Shown here: positions 34,983 to 46,864 of the stretch, piece after piece
How the letters are laid out: every line of letters starts with the position of its first letter
How positions within the stretch are numbered: position 1 is the first letter of the stretch
Source: Amia ocellicauda
Taxonomy: Eukaryota; Chordata; Actinopteri; Amiiformes; Amiidae
Direction: 5' to 3'
Assembly (NCBI RefSeq): GCF_036373705.1
Contig: NC_089863.1
Location: 32,014,227-32,078,226 of the forward strand
Length of the DNA: 64,000 nt
Made by a program: the position numbers and the translations under genes
The notes under the pieces: generated by a model
Seen by the model: the letters and a program-made list of their open reading frames with translations, nothing else
What the model was told of the DNA's origin: nothing
The model's database searches: none

Positions 34983-35960
34983 CTGGGCTGTTGGGAGGAC
35001 TTTCTCTTGTGTGCTTTGATATACACATCGTCACCTTGCTGGAAGGGGCGGCAATCCTGCTTGGATGGTTCAGTCTGGGCGGCTTTCACCTGTGAATGGA
35101 CAGCTTCGAATGCACGTGTTAGTCCCATATGGAAAGACAACATAGCATCATCCATCAAATGGATGTCCATTTCCCTTACAGACAATGAAGGAGTGACGGA
35201 AAGTCTCATAAATCATCCCATAATAATCTCACACGAAGGAAGACCAGTTTTTTTTAAATTTGCTGACGATCTCATTGTCATTAGGGCTATAGGTAGGGCA
35301 CCTGGACGTTTGAGTCCTGTTTGTTTGCATATTTTAGCCAGCTTATTCTTTAATATCCCATTTTGTCTCTCCACTGCTCCAGCTGACTGAGAGTGATGGG
35401 CAGTGAAAATGTTTTTTACCTCACAGGACTTTGCATAGTTCCTGCACTATTGTCCCAGTGAAGTGAGTGTTCCTATCGCTGGAAATTTCCCTGGAATGCG
35501 AAATCTACATATACATCCCTTTACAGTATTTTTGCTACTGTTACTACTTCAGCCTTCCTACGGGATAGGCTTCAACCCATTTAGAACACCTATACATAAT
35601 TACAAGTATATATTCATATCCACAACATTTAAGCTTTTGAACACAATCTATTTGCATATGAACTTTTGCAGGATTATGAGCTTGACAAATGTGGCAAGTT
35701 CTACAATATTGCTAAGCTGTTACTATAAAACCTGGGGCAAACCAATTTAAGACTAATGCACACATCCCCCCTTTGCCCATGTGGCCAACACCATGCGCCA
35801 GATGGGCAAACCAGGGAAAGAGTGTCTGTGAGGCAACCAATGCATTACCAAATGTTTGAGCTCTCTTATGGAAGGTGCAGTGGCCAGTTGCAATTTCCTG
35901 GAGCTTTTACAGTGCATCTCAAATTATATTTCATCCAGCCCCAGGTCATAAAAATCAAAC
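34950..35960 (-). pseudogene. ERV integrase (pol 3' end), degraded
   Basis: Minus-strand fragments in several frames: CHICQAHN-like zinc-finger CxxC (about 35690), QIDCVQKL (first catalytic Asp) and KWVEAYP (about 35560-35640), HHSQSAGAVERQNG (catalytic Glu, about 35380), and the C-terminal domain with GDDVYIKAHKRKSSQQPRW and GPDQVLL near 35000. This is the gamma/epsilon-retrovirus-like integrase, disrupted by stops and shifts. RT, protease and gag are not seen; the adjacent tandem array begins at 36117. Confidence 0.8.
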
Positions 35961-36448
35961 CCTAGTTAATACCTACATAACACATACATTTTGTTGCTTC
36001 TTAGAAAATACAAAAGTCAGCAAAATGTTATTTTTACAAATTCAGTTTGTAAACTGTATTGTACATATATTTGTTGCGTTTTGATTTATAAACATTGTAT
36101 ATTCTACAAATCTACAAGTATTTTTAATGAATGTAAAGGGCTGTTGGTTTTTTTCTACTTTTTCTTAATAACCAACTATTGTGAAATTATTACATTGTCC
36201 CAATATGTACGGCATGTTATGCAAATTATATTAGCATGGTCTCACTGGGTGATATGGAACAAAACGCCCAATCTGGTAACAGTGTGCTCTACACAGGATT
36301 TTGAAACAAGAACCTTTCAGTTGTCAGTCCAGAATAATAATCAACACAGCTGCATCATAATCATCGTAACACTAATAGTTTATTTAGTCATATATTTACA
36401 TTGACAACAAATATTACTTTAATTTCGTACGGTTTTGTCAAATTCTAA

Positions 36449-36600
36449 TTCAGAAGGGCTTTATTGGCATGGCGAGGTTATGCAAGTATTGCCAATGCAT
36501 TTACAGCAAAGGACTGAAAGTAACATAGATTAAGTACAAAACATAATACAGGATACTGATTGTACATTTAAAAGAATAAACATTAAAAGAAAAAGAAAAT
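36449..36600 (-). mobile_element. LINE 3' tail inside the unit
   Basis: AGGGCTTTATTGGCATGGCG-AGGTTATGCAAGTATTGCCA resembles 10990-11035, the 3' end of the I-type LINE, in the same minus orientation. It is repeated at the corresponding place in units 2-5. Confidence 0.7.
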
Positions 36601-36626
36601 ATATTTTAAAAAGAGAAACATACCTA

Positions 36627-37335
36627 CAGTTAGGTCCATACATATTTGGACAGTGACACGATTGTCATCATTTTGGCTCTGTACAACACCACAATGGATT
36701 TCAAAGGATATAATCAAAATGTGCTTGAAGTGTAGTCTTTCATCTTTCATTTGAGGGTACTTACATCCATTTTTATATGTGTTCCCCCCCAACTTTAGGG
36801 TCTCAAAAGTATTTGGACAAAGTAACATTATCATGAATTATATTGTGAGTTTCAATACTTGGTTGGAAATCCTTTGCAGTTAATGAATCTTGAAGTGAGG
36901 AAGCCATAGCCATCACCAGATGCTGGGTTTAGTCCCTGGTGATGTTGTGCAAGGCCTGTACTGCAGCTGTCTTTAGTTCCTGCTTGTTCTTGTGCTGTTT
37001 TGTCTTCAGTTTTCCCTTTGAAATCAAAACAAACCAATCAGAGATATAGCAAAAACATTAGGTGTGGCCAAATCAACTATTTAGTACATTCTTCAAAAGA
37101 AAGAACGCACTGGTGAGCTCAGGAACACCAAAAGGCCGGAAGACAACGGAAAAACACTGGGGTGGACGACAGAAGAATTCTTTCCCTGGGGAAGAAACAC
37201 CCCTTCACAAGGCATTGCCTGTTTTCAGTAAGGTTATCAAACACAAGGCGCTGCCATCTGAAGCATTAGAACACCAGCTGGCCCTTGCTAACTTCTGCAG
37301 GAAGGAGGGAGACACCGCTTCTCCAACATAACACG
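36627..37335. mobile_element. Rearranged Tc1 element inside the unit (two opposed parts)
   Basis: Part 1 (36627 to about 37020, minus sense) begins at a TA with terminus CAGTTAGGTCCATACATATT, known from a fish Tc1 family, and includes a short frame ending GFPTKY like a Tc1 C-terminus. Part 2 (about 37030-37335, plus sense) encodes the helix-turn-helix start IRDIAKTLGVAKSTI, then KKERTGELRNTKRP and a decayed basic linker. The two parts face each other, so an internal inversion or nested insertion happened before the array amplified. Equivalent termini are at 39304, 41994, 44684 and 47373. Confidence 0.7.
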
Positions 37336-37340
37336 AAGAT

Positions 37341-37412
37341 GACCGTGAAGGGACTCAAACCCTCAATCTTCTGATCCAAAGTCAGACGCCTTAACCATTA
37401 GGCCACGCAGTC
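37341..37412 (-). tRNA. tRNA-like, Arg body, anticodon TTG (unit 1)
   Basis: 72 nt fold as a cloverleaf: acceptor GACTGCG/CACGGTC with one mismatch, D stem GCCT/AGGC, anticodon stem TCTGA/TCAGA with loop CTTTGGA, and T stem GAGGG/CCCTT. The body matches vertebrate tRNA-Arg(TCG), but position 35 is T instead of C (anticodon TTG) and A20 is T. The T loop is TTTGAGT rather than TTCGAGT. No T-run follows within about 15 nt, so transcription by Pol III would not stop cleanly. Probably a pseudogene. Confidence 0.7.
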
Positions 37413-37533
37413 ACGGCCGGAGGAGGGCCCCGGCCCTTGCTGTTTCAGGAAGGCGAATGCACCATGCCGACCTGAATGAATCCTTAGTTATGTACATATG
37501 TTATTTTTTATGTCTGATTGATGACTTTCGAAC

Positions 37534-37957
37534 AATAAGTAATGGTTTCTCATTCCTTATTTTCATTTTTTTAAATAAGTAATGATTATAAATTTTTATA
37601 TTTCTTCCTGTTTTACATGAAATAAGTAATAGACACTTATTCCTGTTTCCAGATTTTCACCAAAAACAAGTACATAGTTTATTATTTCTGAAGCACAGTT
37701 TCCCAAAAAATAAGAAATGGTTACTTATTCCTTATTTCTGTTTCCCAGTTTTCGAAATTCCATGATGGTTACTGATTTCTATGTTTCCTTGTTGCTTACT
37801 TTTTCAGTTTGCCTGCTTTTTTTATGAAATAAGTATTTTTTCTCTTTCTAGATCCAAGAAGAAATAAGTAATGGCTACTACTTCCTTGTCTGTTTCCTGG
37901 ATCTCAGAAAATAAGGAATTCTTACTTATTTCCCTTTCCCTGTTTCTAATACATTCA
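37534..37957. repeat. Degenerate internal repeat, AATAAGTAATGG motif
   Basis: About nine loose units of 40-45 bp built on AAATAAGTAATGG... and CTTATTCCTTATTTCTGTTTCC, so the motif and its near-complement (TTACTTATT) alternate. Present in units 1-4 at the same place. Confidence 0.7.
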
Positions 37958-38205
37958 TAAGAAGCATACGTTTCTACATAGCAATGAAATACTCTTTTCT
38001 GAAGTTTGTGGAAATGTTATGGAAGTGACATTTATTTTTCACCATTAGCGATAAAGCTACATGTAACATGGTGTCTTCCATTAAGCTTTAGTAAAATCGC
38101 CATTTTGTTTGTAGTCTTATTTACATGACATGCGCGCTGTAGACTCATTCATTGACTTTCCACACGTGTTGACGCTTTCTACTTCATTACGATCTGTTCT
38201 TGAAC

Positions 38206-38405
38206 ATGGAGGAGGATACAGAATTTGTTACAAAATGGTCTGGTGGAAAAAAAAAACACATCTAAAGAATTGCAACAAGAGTTTTTAATTCCAGGAGTAA
38301 AATAAAAACAACCGGATTACGAGAAAGCCAGTTCTTATCACACTTCACGTAAGTGTGGTATGCTTTATGTAAAGTTATGTTGTTTTTGTTTGCATTTTCA
38401 GATTA
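38206..38405 (+). other. Short ATG segment with A10 run and mini-intron-like signal
   Basis: ATGGAGGAGGATACAGAATT at 38206 opens a short frame (MEEDTEFVTKWSGGK...) that meets ten A residues and stops at CACATCTAA. A one-base slip in the A-run would extend it through SKELQQEFLIPGVK. CAC|GTAAGT at about 38347 and TTTTCAG at about 38395-38401 bracket a possible intron of about 50 bases. The donor is mutated in unit 2 (GTAATT) and unit 4 (ATAAGT), which argues against present selection. Confidence 0.25.
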
Positions 38406-38542
38406 GTACCACAATGAATATTAGGCTACTATTTGATAATATGTTTATTTTCTTAAAAAAATTATATATGGTGTTGAACTTATTTTTTACTTGGTGTACT
38501 ACAAAGCCATCTCATACCTGTCTGCTATAATAATAATAATAG

Positions 38543-38575
<33 letters not shown>

Positions 38576-38793
38576 CAGTAGTAATAATAATAATAATAAT
38601 ATTACAAGACACTGCTATGATTTTTATGTCATTATTAGACAAGCTACAGTTTGTTAATGTATGTCTGTTTTAATTCATCATGCATGCTCACTGCCACGTG
38701 TAGACACAGTACTGTGATTACTTACACATTTATTTATTTTTCCTCTGATTATTATTTGTTATCATAAGGCCTGATTATAACAATAACAATACT

Positions 38794-41246
38794 AGTATTT
38801 TTAATGAATGTAAAGGGCTGTTGGTTTTTTTCTACTTTTTCTTAATAACCAATTATTGTGAAATGATTACATTGTCCCAATATGTACGGCATGTTATGCA
38901 AATTATATTAGCATGGTCTCACTGGGTGATATGGAACAAAACGCCCAATCTGGTAACAGTGTGCTCTACACAGGATTTTGAAACAAGAACCTTTCAGTTG
39001 TCAGTCCAGAATAATAATCAACACAGCTGCATCATAATCATCGTAACACTAATCGTTTATTTAGTCATATATTTACATTGACAACAAATATTATTATAAT
39101 TTCGTACGGTTTTGTCAAATTCTAATTCAGAAGGGCTTTATTGGCATGGTGAGGTTAAGCAAGTATTGCCAATGCATTTACAGCAAATGACTGAAAGTAA
39201 CATAGATTAAGTACAAAACATAATACAGGATACTGATTGTACATTTAAAAGAATAAACATTAAAAGAAAAAGAAAATATATTTTAAAAAGAGAAACATAC
39301 CTACAGTTAGGTCCATACATATTTGGACAGTGACACGATTGTCATCATTTTGGCTCTGTACAACACCACAATGGATTTCAAAGGAAACAATCAAAATGTT
39401 CTTGAAGTGTAGTCTTTCATCTTTCATTTGAGGGTACTTACATCCATTTTTATATGTGTTCCCCCCCAACTTTAGGGTCTCAAAAGTATTTGGACAAAGT
39501 AACATTATCATGAATTATATTGTGAGTTTCAATACTTGGTTGGAAATCCTTTGCAGTCAATGAATCTTGAAGTGAGGAAGCCATAGCCATCACCAGATGC
39601 TGGGTTTAGTCCCTGGTGATGTTGTGCAAGGCCTGTACTGCAGCTGTCTTTAGTTCCTGCTTGTTCTTGTGCTGTTTTGTCTTCAGTTTTCCCTTTGAAA
39701 TCAAAACAAACCAATCAGAGATATAGCAAAAACATTAGGTGTGGCCAAATCAACTATTTAGTACATTCTTCAAAAGAAAGAACGCACTGGTGAGCTCAGG
39801 AACACCAAAAGGCCGGAAGACAACGGAAAAACACTGGGGTGGACGACAGAAGAATTCTTTCCCTGGGGAAGAAACACCCCTTCACAAGGCATTGCCTGTT
39901 TTCAGTAAGGTTATCAAACACAAGGTGCTGCCATCTGAAGCATTAGAACACCAGCTGGCCCTTGTTAACTTCTGCAGGAAGGAGGGAGACACCGCTTCTC
40001 CAACATAACACAAAGACAACCGCGAAGGGACTCAAACCCTCAATCTTCTGATCCCAAGTCAGACGCCTTAACCATTAGGCCACGCAGTCACGGCCGGAGG
40101 AGGGCCCCGGCCCTTGCTGTTTCAGGAAGGCGAATGCACCACGCCGACCTGAATGAATCCTTAGTTATGTACATATGTTATTTTTTATGTCTGATTGATG
40201 ACTTTCGAACAATAAGTAATGGTTTCTCATTCCTTATTTTCATTTTTTTAAATAAGTAATGATTAAAAAATGTTATATTTCTTCCTGTTTTACACGAAAT
40301 AAGTAATAGACACTTATTCCTGTTTCCAGATTTTCACCAAAAACAAGTACATAGTTTATTATTTCTGAAGCACAGTTTCCCAAAAAATAAGAAATGGTTA
40401 CTTATTCCTTATTTCTGTTTCCCAGTTTTCGAAATTCCATGATGGTTACTGATTTCTATGTTTCCTTGTTGCTTACTTTTTCAGTTTGCCTGCTTTTTTT
40501 ATGAAATAAGTATTTTTTCTCTTTCTAGATCCAAGAAGAAATAAGTAATGGCTACTACTTCCTTGTCTGTTTCCTGGATCTCAGAAAATAAGGAATTCTT
40601 ACTTATTTCCCTTTCCCTGTTTCTAATACATTCATAAGAAGCATACGTTTCTACATAGCAATGAAATACTCTTTTCTGAAGTTTGTGAAAATGTTATGGA
40701 AGTGACGTTTATTTTTCACCGTTAGCGATAAAGCTACATGTAACTTGGTGTCTTCCATTAAGCTTTAGTAAAATCGCCATTTTGTTTGTAGTCTTATTTA
40801 CATGACATGCGCGCTGTAGACTCATTCATTGACTTTCCACACGTGTTGACGCTTTCTACTTCATTACGATCTGTTCTTGAACATGGAGGAGGATACAGAA
40901 TTTGTTACAAAACGGTCTGGTGGAAAAAAAAAACACATCTAAAGAATTGCAACAAGAGTTTTTAATTCCAGGAGTAAAATAAAAACAACCGGATTACGAG
41001 AAAGCCAGTTCTTATCACACTTCACGTAATTGTGGTATGCTTTGTGTAAAGTTATGTTGTTTTTGTTTGCATTTTCAGATTAGTACCACAATGAAAATTA
41101 GGCTACTATTTGATAATATGTTTATTATCGTTAAAAAAAATATATATGGTGTTGAACTTATTTTTTACTTGGTGTACTACAAAGCCATCTCATACCTGTC
41201 TGCTATAATAATAATAATAGTCATCATCATCATCATCATCACAGTA

Positions 41247-41281
<35 letters not shown>

Positions 41282-41483
41282 TATTATAATATTACAAGAC
41301 ACTGCTATGATTTTTATGTCATTATTAGACAAGCTACAGTTTGTTAATGTATGTCTGTTTTAATTCATCATGCATGCTCACTGCCACGTGTAGACACAGT
41401 ACTGTGATTACTTACACATTTATTTATTTTTCCTCTGATTATTATTTGTTATCATAAGGCCTGATTATAATAATAACAATACT
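38794..41483 (+). repeat. Array unit 2
   Basis: 2690 bp. tRNA-like anticodon TGG; donor-like site GTAATT; longer (TAA)n at about 41250-41290. Confidence 0.95.
40018..40089 (-). tRNA. tRNA-like, Arg body, anticodon TGG (unit 2)
   Basis: As in unit 1, but the acceptor is fully paired (GACTGCG/CGCGGTT with G-T ends) and the anticodon loop is CTTGGGA, giving TGG (a proline-reading anticodon). The discriminator base is G. A TTT run lies 4 nt after the acceptor. Box A intact; box B GGTTTGAGTCC has one change from consensus. Confidence 0.7.
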
Positions 41484-44173
41484 AGTATTTTTAATGAATC
41501 TAAAGGGCTGTTGGTTTTTTTCTACTTTTTCTTAATAACCAATTATTGTGAAATGATTACATTGTCCCAATATGTACGGCATGTTATGCAAATTATATTA
41601 GCATGGTCTCACTGGGTGATATGGAACAAAACGCCCAATCTGGTAACAGTGTGCTCTACACAGGATTTTGAAACAAGAACCTTTCAGTTGTCAGTCCAGA
41701 ATAATAATCAACACAGCTGCATCATAATCATCGTAACACTATTCGTTTATTTAGTCATATATTTACATTGACAACAAATATTATTATAATTTCGTACGGT
41801 TTTGTCAAATTCTAATTCAGAAGGGCTTTATTGGCATGGTGAGGTTATGCAAGTATTGCCAATGCATTTACAGCAAAGGACTGAAAGTAACATAGATTAA
41901 GTACAAAACATAATACAGGATACTGATTGTACATTTAAAAGAATAAACATTAAAAGAAAAAGAAAATATATTTTAAAAAGAAAAACATACCTACAGTTAG
42001 GTCCATACATATTTGGACAGTGACACGATTGTCATCATTTTGGCTCTGTACAACACCACAATGGATTTCAAAGGAAACAATCAAAATGTGCTTGAAGTGT
42101 AGTCTTTCATCTTCATTTGAGGGTACTTACATCCATTTTTATATGTGTTCCCCCCAACTTTAGGGTCTCAAAAGTATATGGACAAAGTAACATAATCATG
42201 AATTATATTGTGAGTTTCAATACTTGGTTGGAAATCCTTTGCAATCAATGAATCTTGAAGTGAGGAAGCCATAGCCATCACCAGATGCTGGGTTTAGTCC
42301 CTGGTGATGCTGTGCAAGGCCTGTACTGCAGCTGTCTTTAGTTCCTGCTTGTTCTTGTGCTGTTTTGTCTTCAGTTTTCCCTTAGAAATCAAAACAAACC
42401 AATCAGAGATATAGCAAAAACATTAGGTGTGGCCAAATCAACTATTTAGTACATTCTTCAAAAGAAAGAATGCACCGGTGAGCTCAGGAACACCAAAAGG
42501 CCGGAAGACAACGGAAAAACACTGGGGTGGACGACAGAAGAATTCTTTCCCTGGGGAAGAAACACCCCTTCACAAGGCATTGCCTGTTTTCAGTAAGGTT
42601 ATCAAACACAAGGCGCTGCCATCTGAAGCATTAGAACACCAGCTGGCCCTTGCTAACTTCTGCAGGAAGGAGGGAGACACCGCTTCTCCAACGTAACAAA
42701 AAAGACAACCGCGAAGGGACTCAAACCCTCAATCTTCTGATCCCAAATCAGACACCTTAACCATTAGGCCACGCAGTCAAGGCCGGAGGAGGGCCCTGGC
42801 CCTTGCTGTTTCAGGAAGGCGAATGAACCACGCCGACCTGAATGAATCCTTAGTTATGTACATATGTTATTTTTTATGTCTGATTGATGACTTTCGAACA
42901 ATAAGTAATGGTTTCTCATTCCTTATTTTCATTTTTTTAAATAAGTACTGATTATAAATTTTTATATTTCTTCCTGTTTTACACGAAATAAGTAATAGAC
43001 ACTTATTCCTGTTTTCATATTTTCACCAAAAACAAGTACATAGTTTATTATTTCTGAAGCACAGTTTCCCAAAAAATAAGAAATGGTTACTTATTCCTTA
43101 TTTCTGTTTCCCAGTTTTCGAAATTCCATGATGGTTACTGATTTCTATGTTTCCTTGTTGCTTACTTTTTCAGTTTGCCTGCTTTTTTTTATGAAATAAG
43201 TATTTTTTCTCTTTCTAGATCCAAGAAGAAATAAGTAATGGCTACTACTTCCTTGTCTGTTTCCTGGATCTCAGAAAATAAGGAATTCTTACTTATTTCC
43301 CTTTCCCTGTTTCTAATACATTCATAAGAAGCATACGTTTCTACATAGCAATGAAATACTCTTTTCTGAAGTTTGTGGAAATGTTATGGAAGTGACGTTT
43401 ATTTTTCACCGTTAGCGATAAAGCTACATGTAACATGGTGTCTTCCATTAAGCTTTAGTAAAATCGCCATTTTGTTTGTAGTCTTATTTACATGACATGA
43501 GGCGCTGTAGACTCATTCATTGACTTTCCACACGTGTTGACGCTTTCTACTTCATTACGATCTGTTCTTGAACATGGAGGAGGATACAGAATTTGTTACA
43601 AAACGGTCTGGTGGAAAAAAAAAACACATCTAAAGAATTGCAACAAGAGTTTTTAATTCCAGGAGTAAAATAAAAACAACCGGATTACGAGAAAGACAGT
43701 TCTATCACACTTCACGTAAGTGTGGTATGCTTTGTGTAAAGTTATGTTGTTTTCGTTTGCATTTTCAGATTAGTACCACAATGAATATTAGGCTACTATT
43801 TGATAATATGTTTATTATCTTTAAAAAAATTATATATGGTGTTGAACTTATTTTTTACTTGGTGTACTACCAAGCCATCTCATACCTGTCTGCTATAATA
43901 ATAATAATAGTCATCATCATCATCATCATCATCACAGAAGTAATAATAATAATAATAATTATTATTATTATTATTATAATATAACAAGAAACAGTTATGA
44001 TTTTTATGTCATTATTAGACAAGCTACAGTTTGTTAATGTATGTCTGTTTTAATTCATCATGCATGCTCACTGCCACGTGTAGACACAGTACTGTGATTA
44101 CTTACACATTTATTTATTTTTCCTCTGATTATTATTTGTTATCATAAGGCCTGATTATAACAATAACAATACT
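41484..44173 (+). repeat. Array unit 3
   Basis: 2690 bp. Shares several variants with unit 4 (GCACCGGTGAG, ACGTAACAAAAAAGAC), so these two are the closest pair. Confidence 0.95.
42707..42778 (-). tRNA. tRNA-like, Arg body, anticodon TGG (unit 3)
   Basis: Cloverleaf retained: acceptor GACTGCG/CGCGGTT, D stem GCCT/AGGT (one G-T), anticodon loop TTTGGGA, T arm as in the other units, G73. On the minus strand the acceptor is followed by GTC then TTTTTT, a strong Pol III terminator. Together with near-consensus A and B boxes this copy could be transcribed. Confidence 0.75.
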
Positions 44174-46630
44174 AGTATTTTTAATGAATGTAAAGGGCTG
44201 TTGGTTTTTTTCTACTTTTTCTTAATAACCAATTATTGTGAAATGATTACATTGTCCCAATATGTACGGCATGTTATGCAAATTATATTAGCATGGTCTC
44301 ACTGGGTGATATGGAACAAAACGCCCAATCTGGTAACAGTGTGCTCTACACAGGATTTTGAAACAAGAACCTTTCAGTTGTCAGTCCAGAATAATAATCA
44401 ACACAGCTGCATCATAATCATCGTAACACTATTCGTTTATTTAGTCATATATTTACATTGACAACAAATATTATTATAATTTCGTACGGTTTTGTCAAAT
44501 TCTAATTCAGAAGGGCTTTATTGGCATGGTGAGGTTATGCAAGTATTGCCAATGCATTTACAGCAAAGGACTGAAAGTAACATAGATTAAGTACAAAACA
44601 TAATACAGGATACTGATTGTACATTTAAAAGAATAAACATTAAAAGAAAAAGAAAATATATTTTAAAAAGAAAAACATACCTACAGTTAGGTCCATACAT
44701 ATTTGGACAGTGACACGATTGTCATCATTTTGGCTCTGTACAACACCACAATGGATTTCAAAGGAAACAATCAAAATGTGCTTGAAGTGTAGTCTTTCAT
44801 CTTTCATTTGAGGGTACTTACATCCATTTTTATATGTGTTCCCCCCAACTTTAGGGTCTCAAAAGTTTATGGACAAAGTAACATAATCATGAATTATATT
44901 GTGAGTTTCAATACTTGGTTGGAAATCCTTTGCAATCAATGAATCTTGAAGTGAGGAAGCCATAGCCATCACCAGATGCTGGGTTTAGTCCCTGGTGATG
45001 CTGTGCAAGGCCTGTACTGCAGCTGTCTTTAGTTCCTGCTTGTTCTTGTGCTGTTTTGTCTTCAGTTTTCCCTTAGAAATCAAAACAAACCAATCAGAGA
45101 TATAGCAAAAACATTAGGTGTGGCCAAATCAACTATTTAGTACATTCTTCAAAAGAAAGAATGCACCGGTGAGCTCAGGAACACCAAAAGGCCGGAAGAC
45201 AACGGAAAAACACTGGGGTGGACGACAGAAGAATTCTTTCCCTGGGGAAGAAACACCCCTTCACAAGGCATTGCCTGTTTTCAGTAAGGTTATCAAACAC
45301 AAGGCGCTGCCATCTGAAGCATTAGAACACCAGCTGGCCCTTGCTAACTTCTGCAGGAAGGAGGGAGTCACCGCTTCTCCAACGTAACAAAAAAGACAAC
45401 CGCGAAGGGACTCAAACCCTCAATCTTCTGATCCCAAATCAGACACCTTAACCATTAGGCCACGCAGTCAAGGCCGTAGGAAGGCCCTGGCCCTTGCTGT
45501 TTCAGGAAGGCGAATGAACCACGCCGACCTGAATGAATCCTTAGTTATGTACATATGTTATTTTTTATGTCTGATTGATGACTTTCGAACAATAAGTAAT
45601 GGTTTCTCATTCCTTATTTTCATTTTTTTAAATAAGTACTGATTATAAATTTTTATATTTCTTCCTGTTTTACACGAAATAAGTAATAGACACTTATTCC
45701 TGTTTCCAGATTTTCACCAAAAACAAGTACATAGTTTATTATTTCTGAAGCACAGTTTCCCAAAAAATAAGAAATGGTTACTTATTCCTTATTTCTGTTT
45801 CCCAGTTTTCGAAATTCCATGATGGTTACTGATTTCTATGTTTCCTTGTTGCTTACTTTTTCAGTTTGCCTGCTTTTTTTTATGAAATAAGTATTTTTTC
45901 TCTTTCTAGATCCAAGAAGAAATAAGTAATGGCTACTACTTCCTTGTCTGTTTCCTGGATCTCAGAAAATAAGGAATTCTTACTTATTTCCCTTTCCCTG
46001 TTTCTAATACATTCATAAGAAGCATACGTTTCTACATAGCAATGAAATACTCTTTTCTGAAGTTTGTGGAAATGTTATGGAAGTGACGTTTATTTTTCAC
46101 CGTTAGCGATAAAGCTACATGTAACATGGTGTCTTCCATTAAGCTTTAGTAAAATCGCCATTTTGTTTGTAGTCTTATTTACATGACATGCGCGCTGTAG
46201 ACTCATTCATTGACTTTCCACACGTGTTGACGCTTTCTACTTCATTACGATCTGTTCTTGAACATGGAGGAGGATACAGAATTTGTTACAAAACGGTCTG
46301 GTGGAAAAGAAAAACACATCTAAAGAATTGCAACAAGAGTTTTTAATTCCAGGAGTAAAATAAAAACAACCGGATTACGAGAAAGCCAGTTCTTATCACA
46401 CTTCACATAAGTGTGGTATGCTTTGTGTAAAGTTATGTTGTTTTTGTTTGCATTTTCAGATTAGTACCACAATGAATATTAGGCTACTATTTGATAATAT
46501 GTTTATTATCTTTAAAAAAATTATATATGGTGTTGAACTTATTTTTTACTTGGTGTACTACCAAGCCATCTCATACCTGTCTGCTATAATAATAATAATA
46601 GTCATCATCATCATCATCATCATCACAGTA

Positions 46631-46665
<35 letters not shown>

Positions 46666-46864
46666 TATAATATTACAAGACACTGCTATGATTTTTATGT
46701 CATTATTAGACAAGCTACAGTTTGTTAATGTATGTCTGTTTTAATTCATCATGCATGCTCACTGCCACGTGTAGACACAGTACTGTGATTACTTACACAT
46801 TTATTTATTTTTCCTCTGATTATTATTTGTTATCATAAGGCCTGATTATAACAATAACAATACT
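44174..46864 (+). repeat. Array unit 4
   Basis: 2691 bp. Very close to unit 3; the donor-like site is ATAAGT and the A10 run is interrupted by G. Confidence 0.95.
45398..45469 (-). tRNA. tRNA-like, Arg body, anticodon TGG (unit 4)
   Basis: Identical to the unit 3 copy over the cloverleaf and also followed by the T6 terminator, the only differences lying in flanking bases. Confidence 0.75.

Larger units (their letters stand above)
36117..38793 (+). repeat. Array unit 1
   Basis: 2677 bp, carrying a shorter microsatellite than units 2-4. It differs from the others in the tRNA-like segment (anticodon TTG, GATGACCGTG acceptor) and has CGTAAGT as the donor-like site at about 38348. Confidence 0.95.

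Noticed and set aside
33646-35390. Plus-strand ORFs over the provirus (33646-33978, 34564-35019, 34944-35390)
   Set aside because: Antisense shadows of env and integrase; no independent motif.
38821-39081. 86-codon ORF repeated in each array unit (MVFFYFFLITNYCE...)
   Set aside because: Conserved only because the units are recent duplicates; no family motif, and the start differs in units 1 and 5.
41100-41363. ORFs with long poly-Ile runs in the array (for example 41037-41363)
   Set aside because: They are translations of (ATA)n/(ATC)n microsatellites, not proteins.
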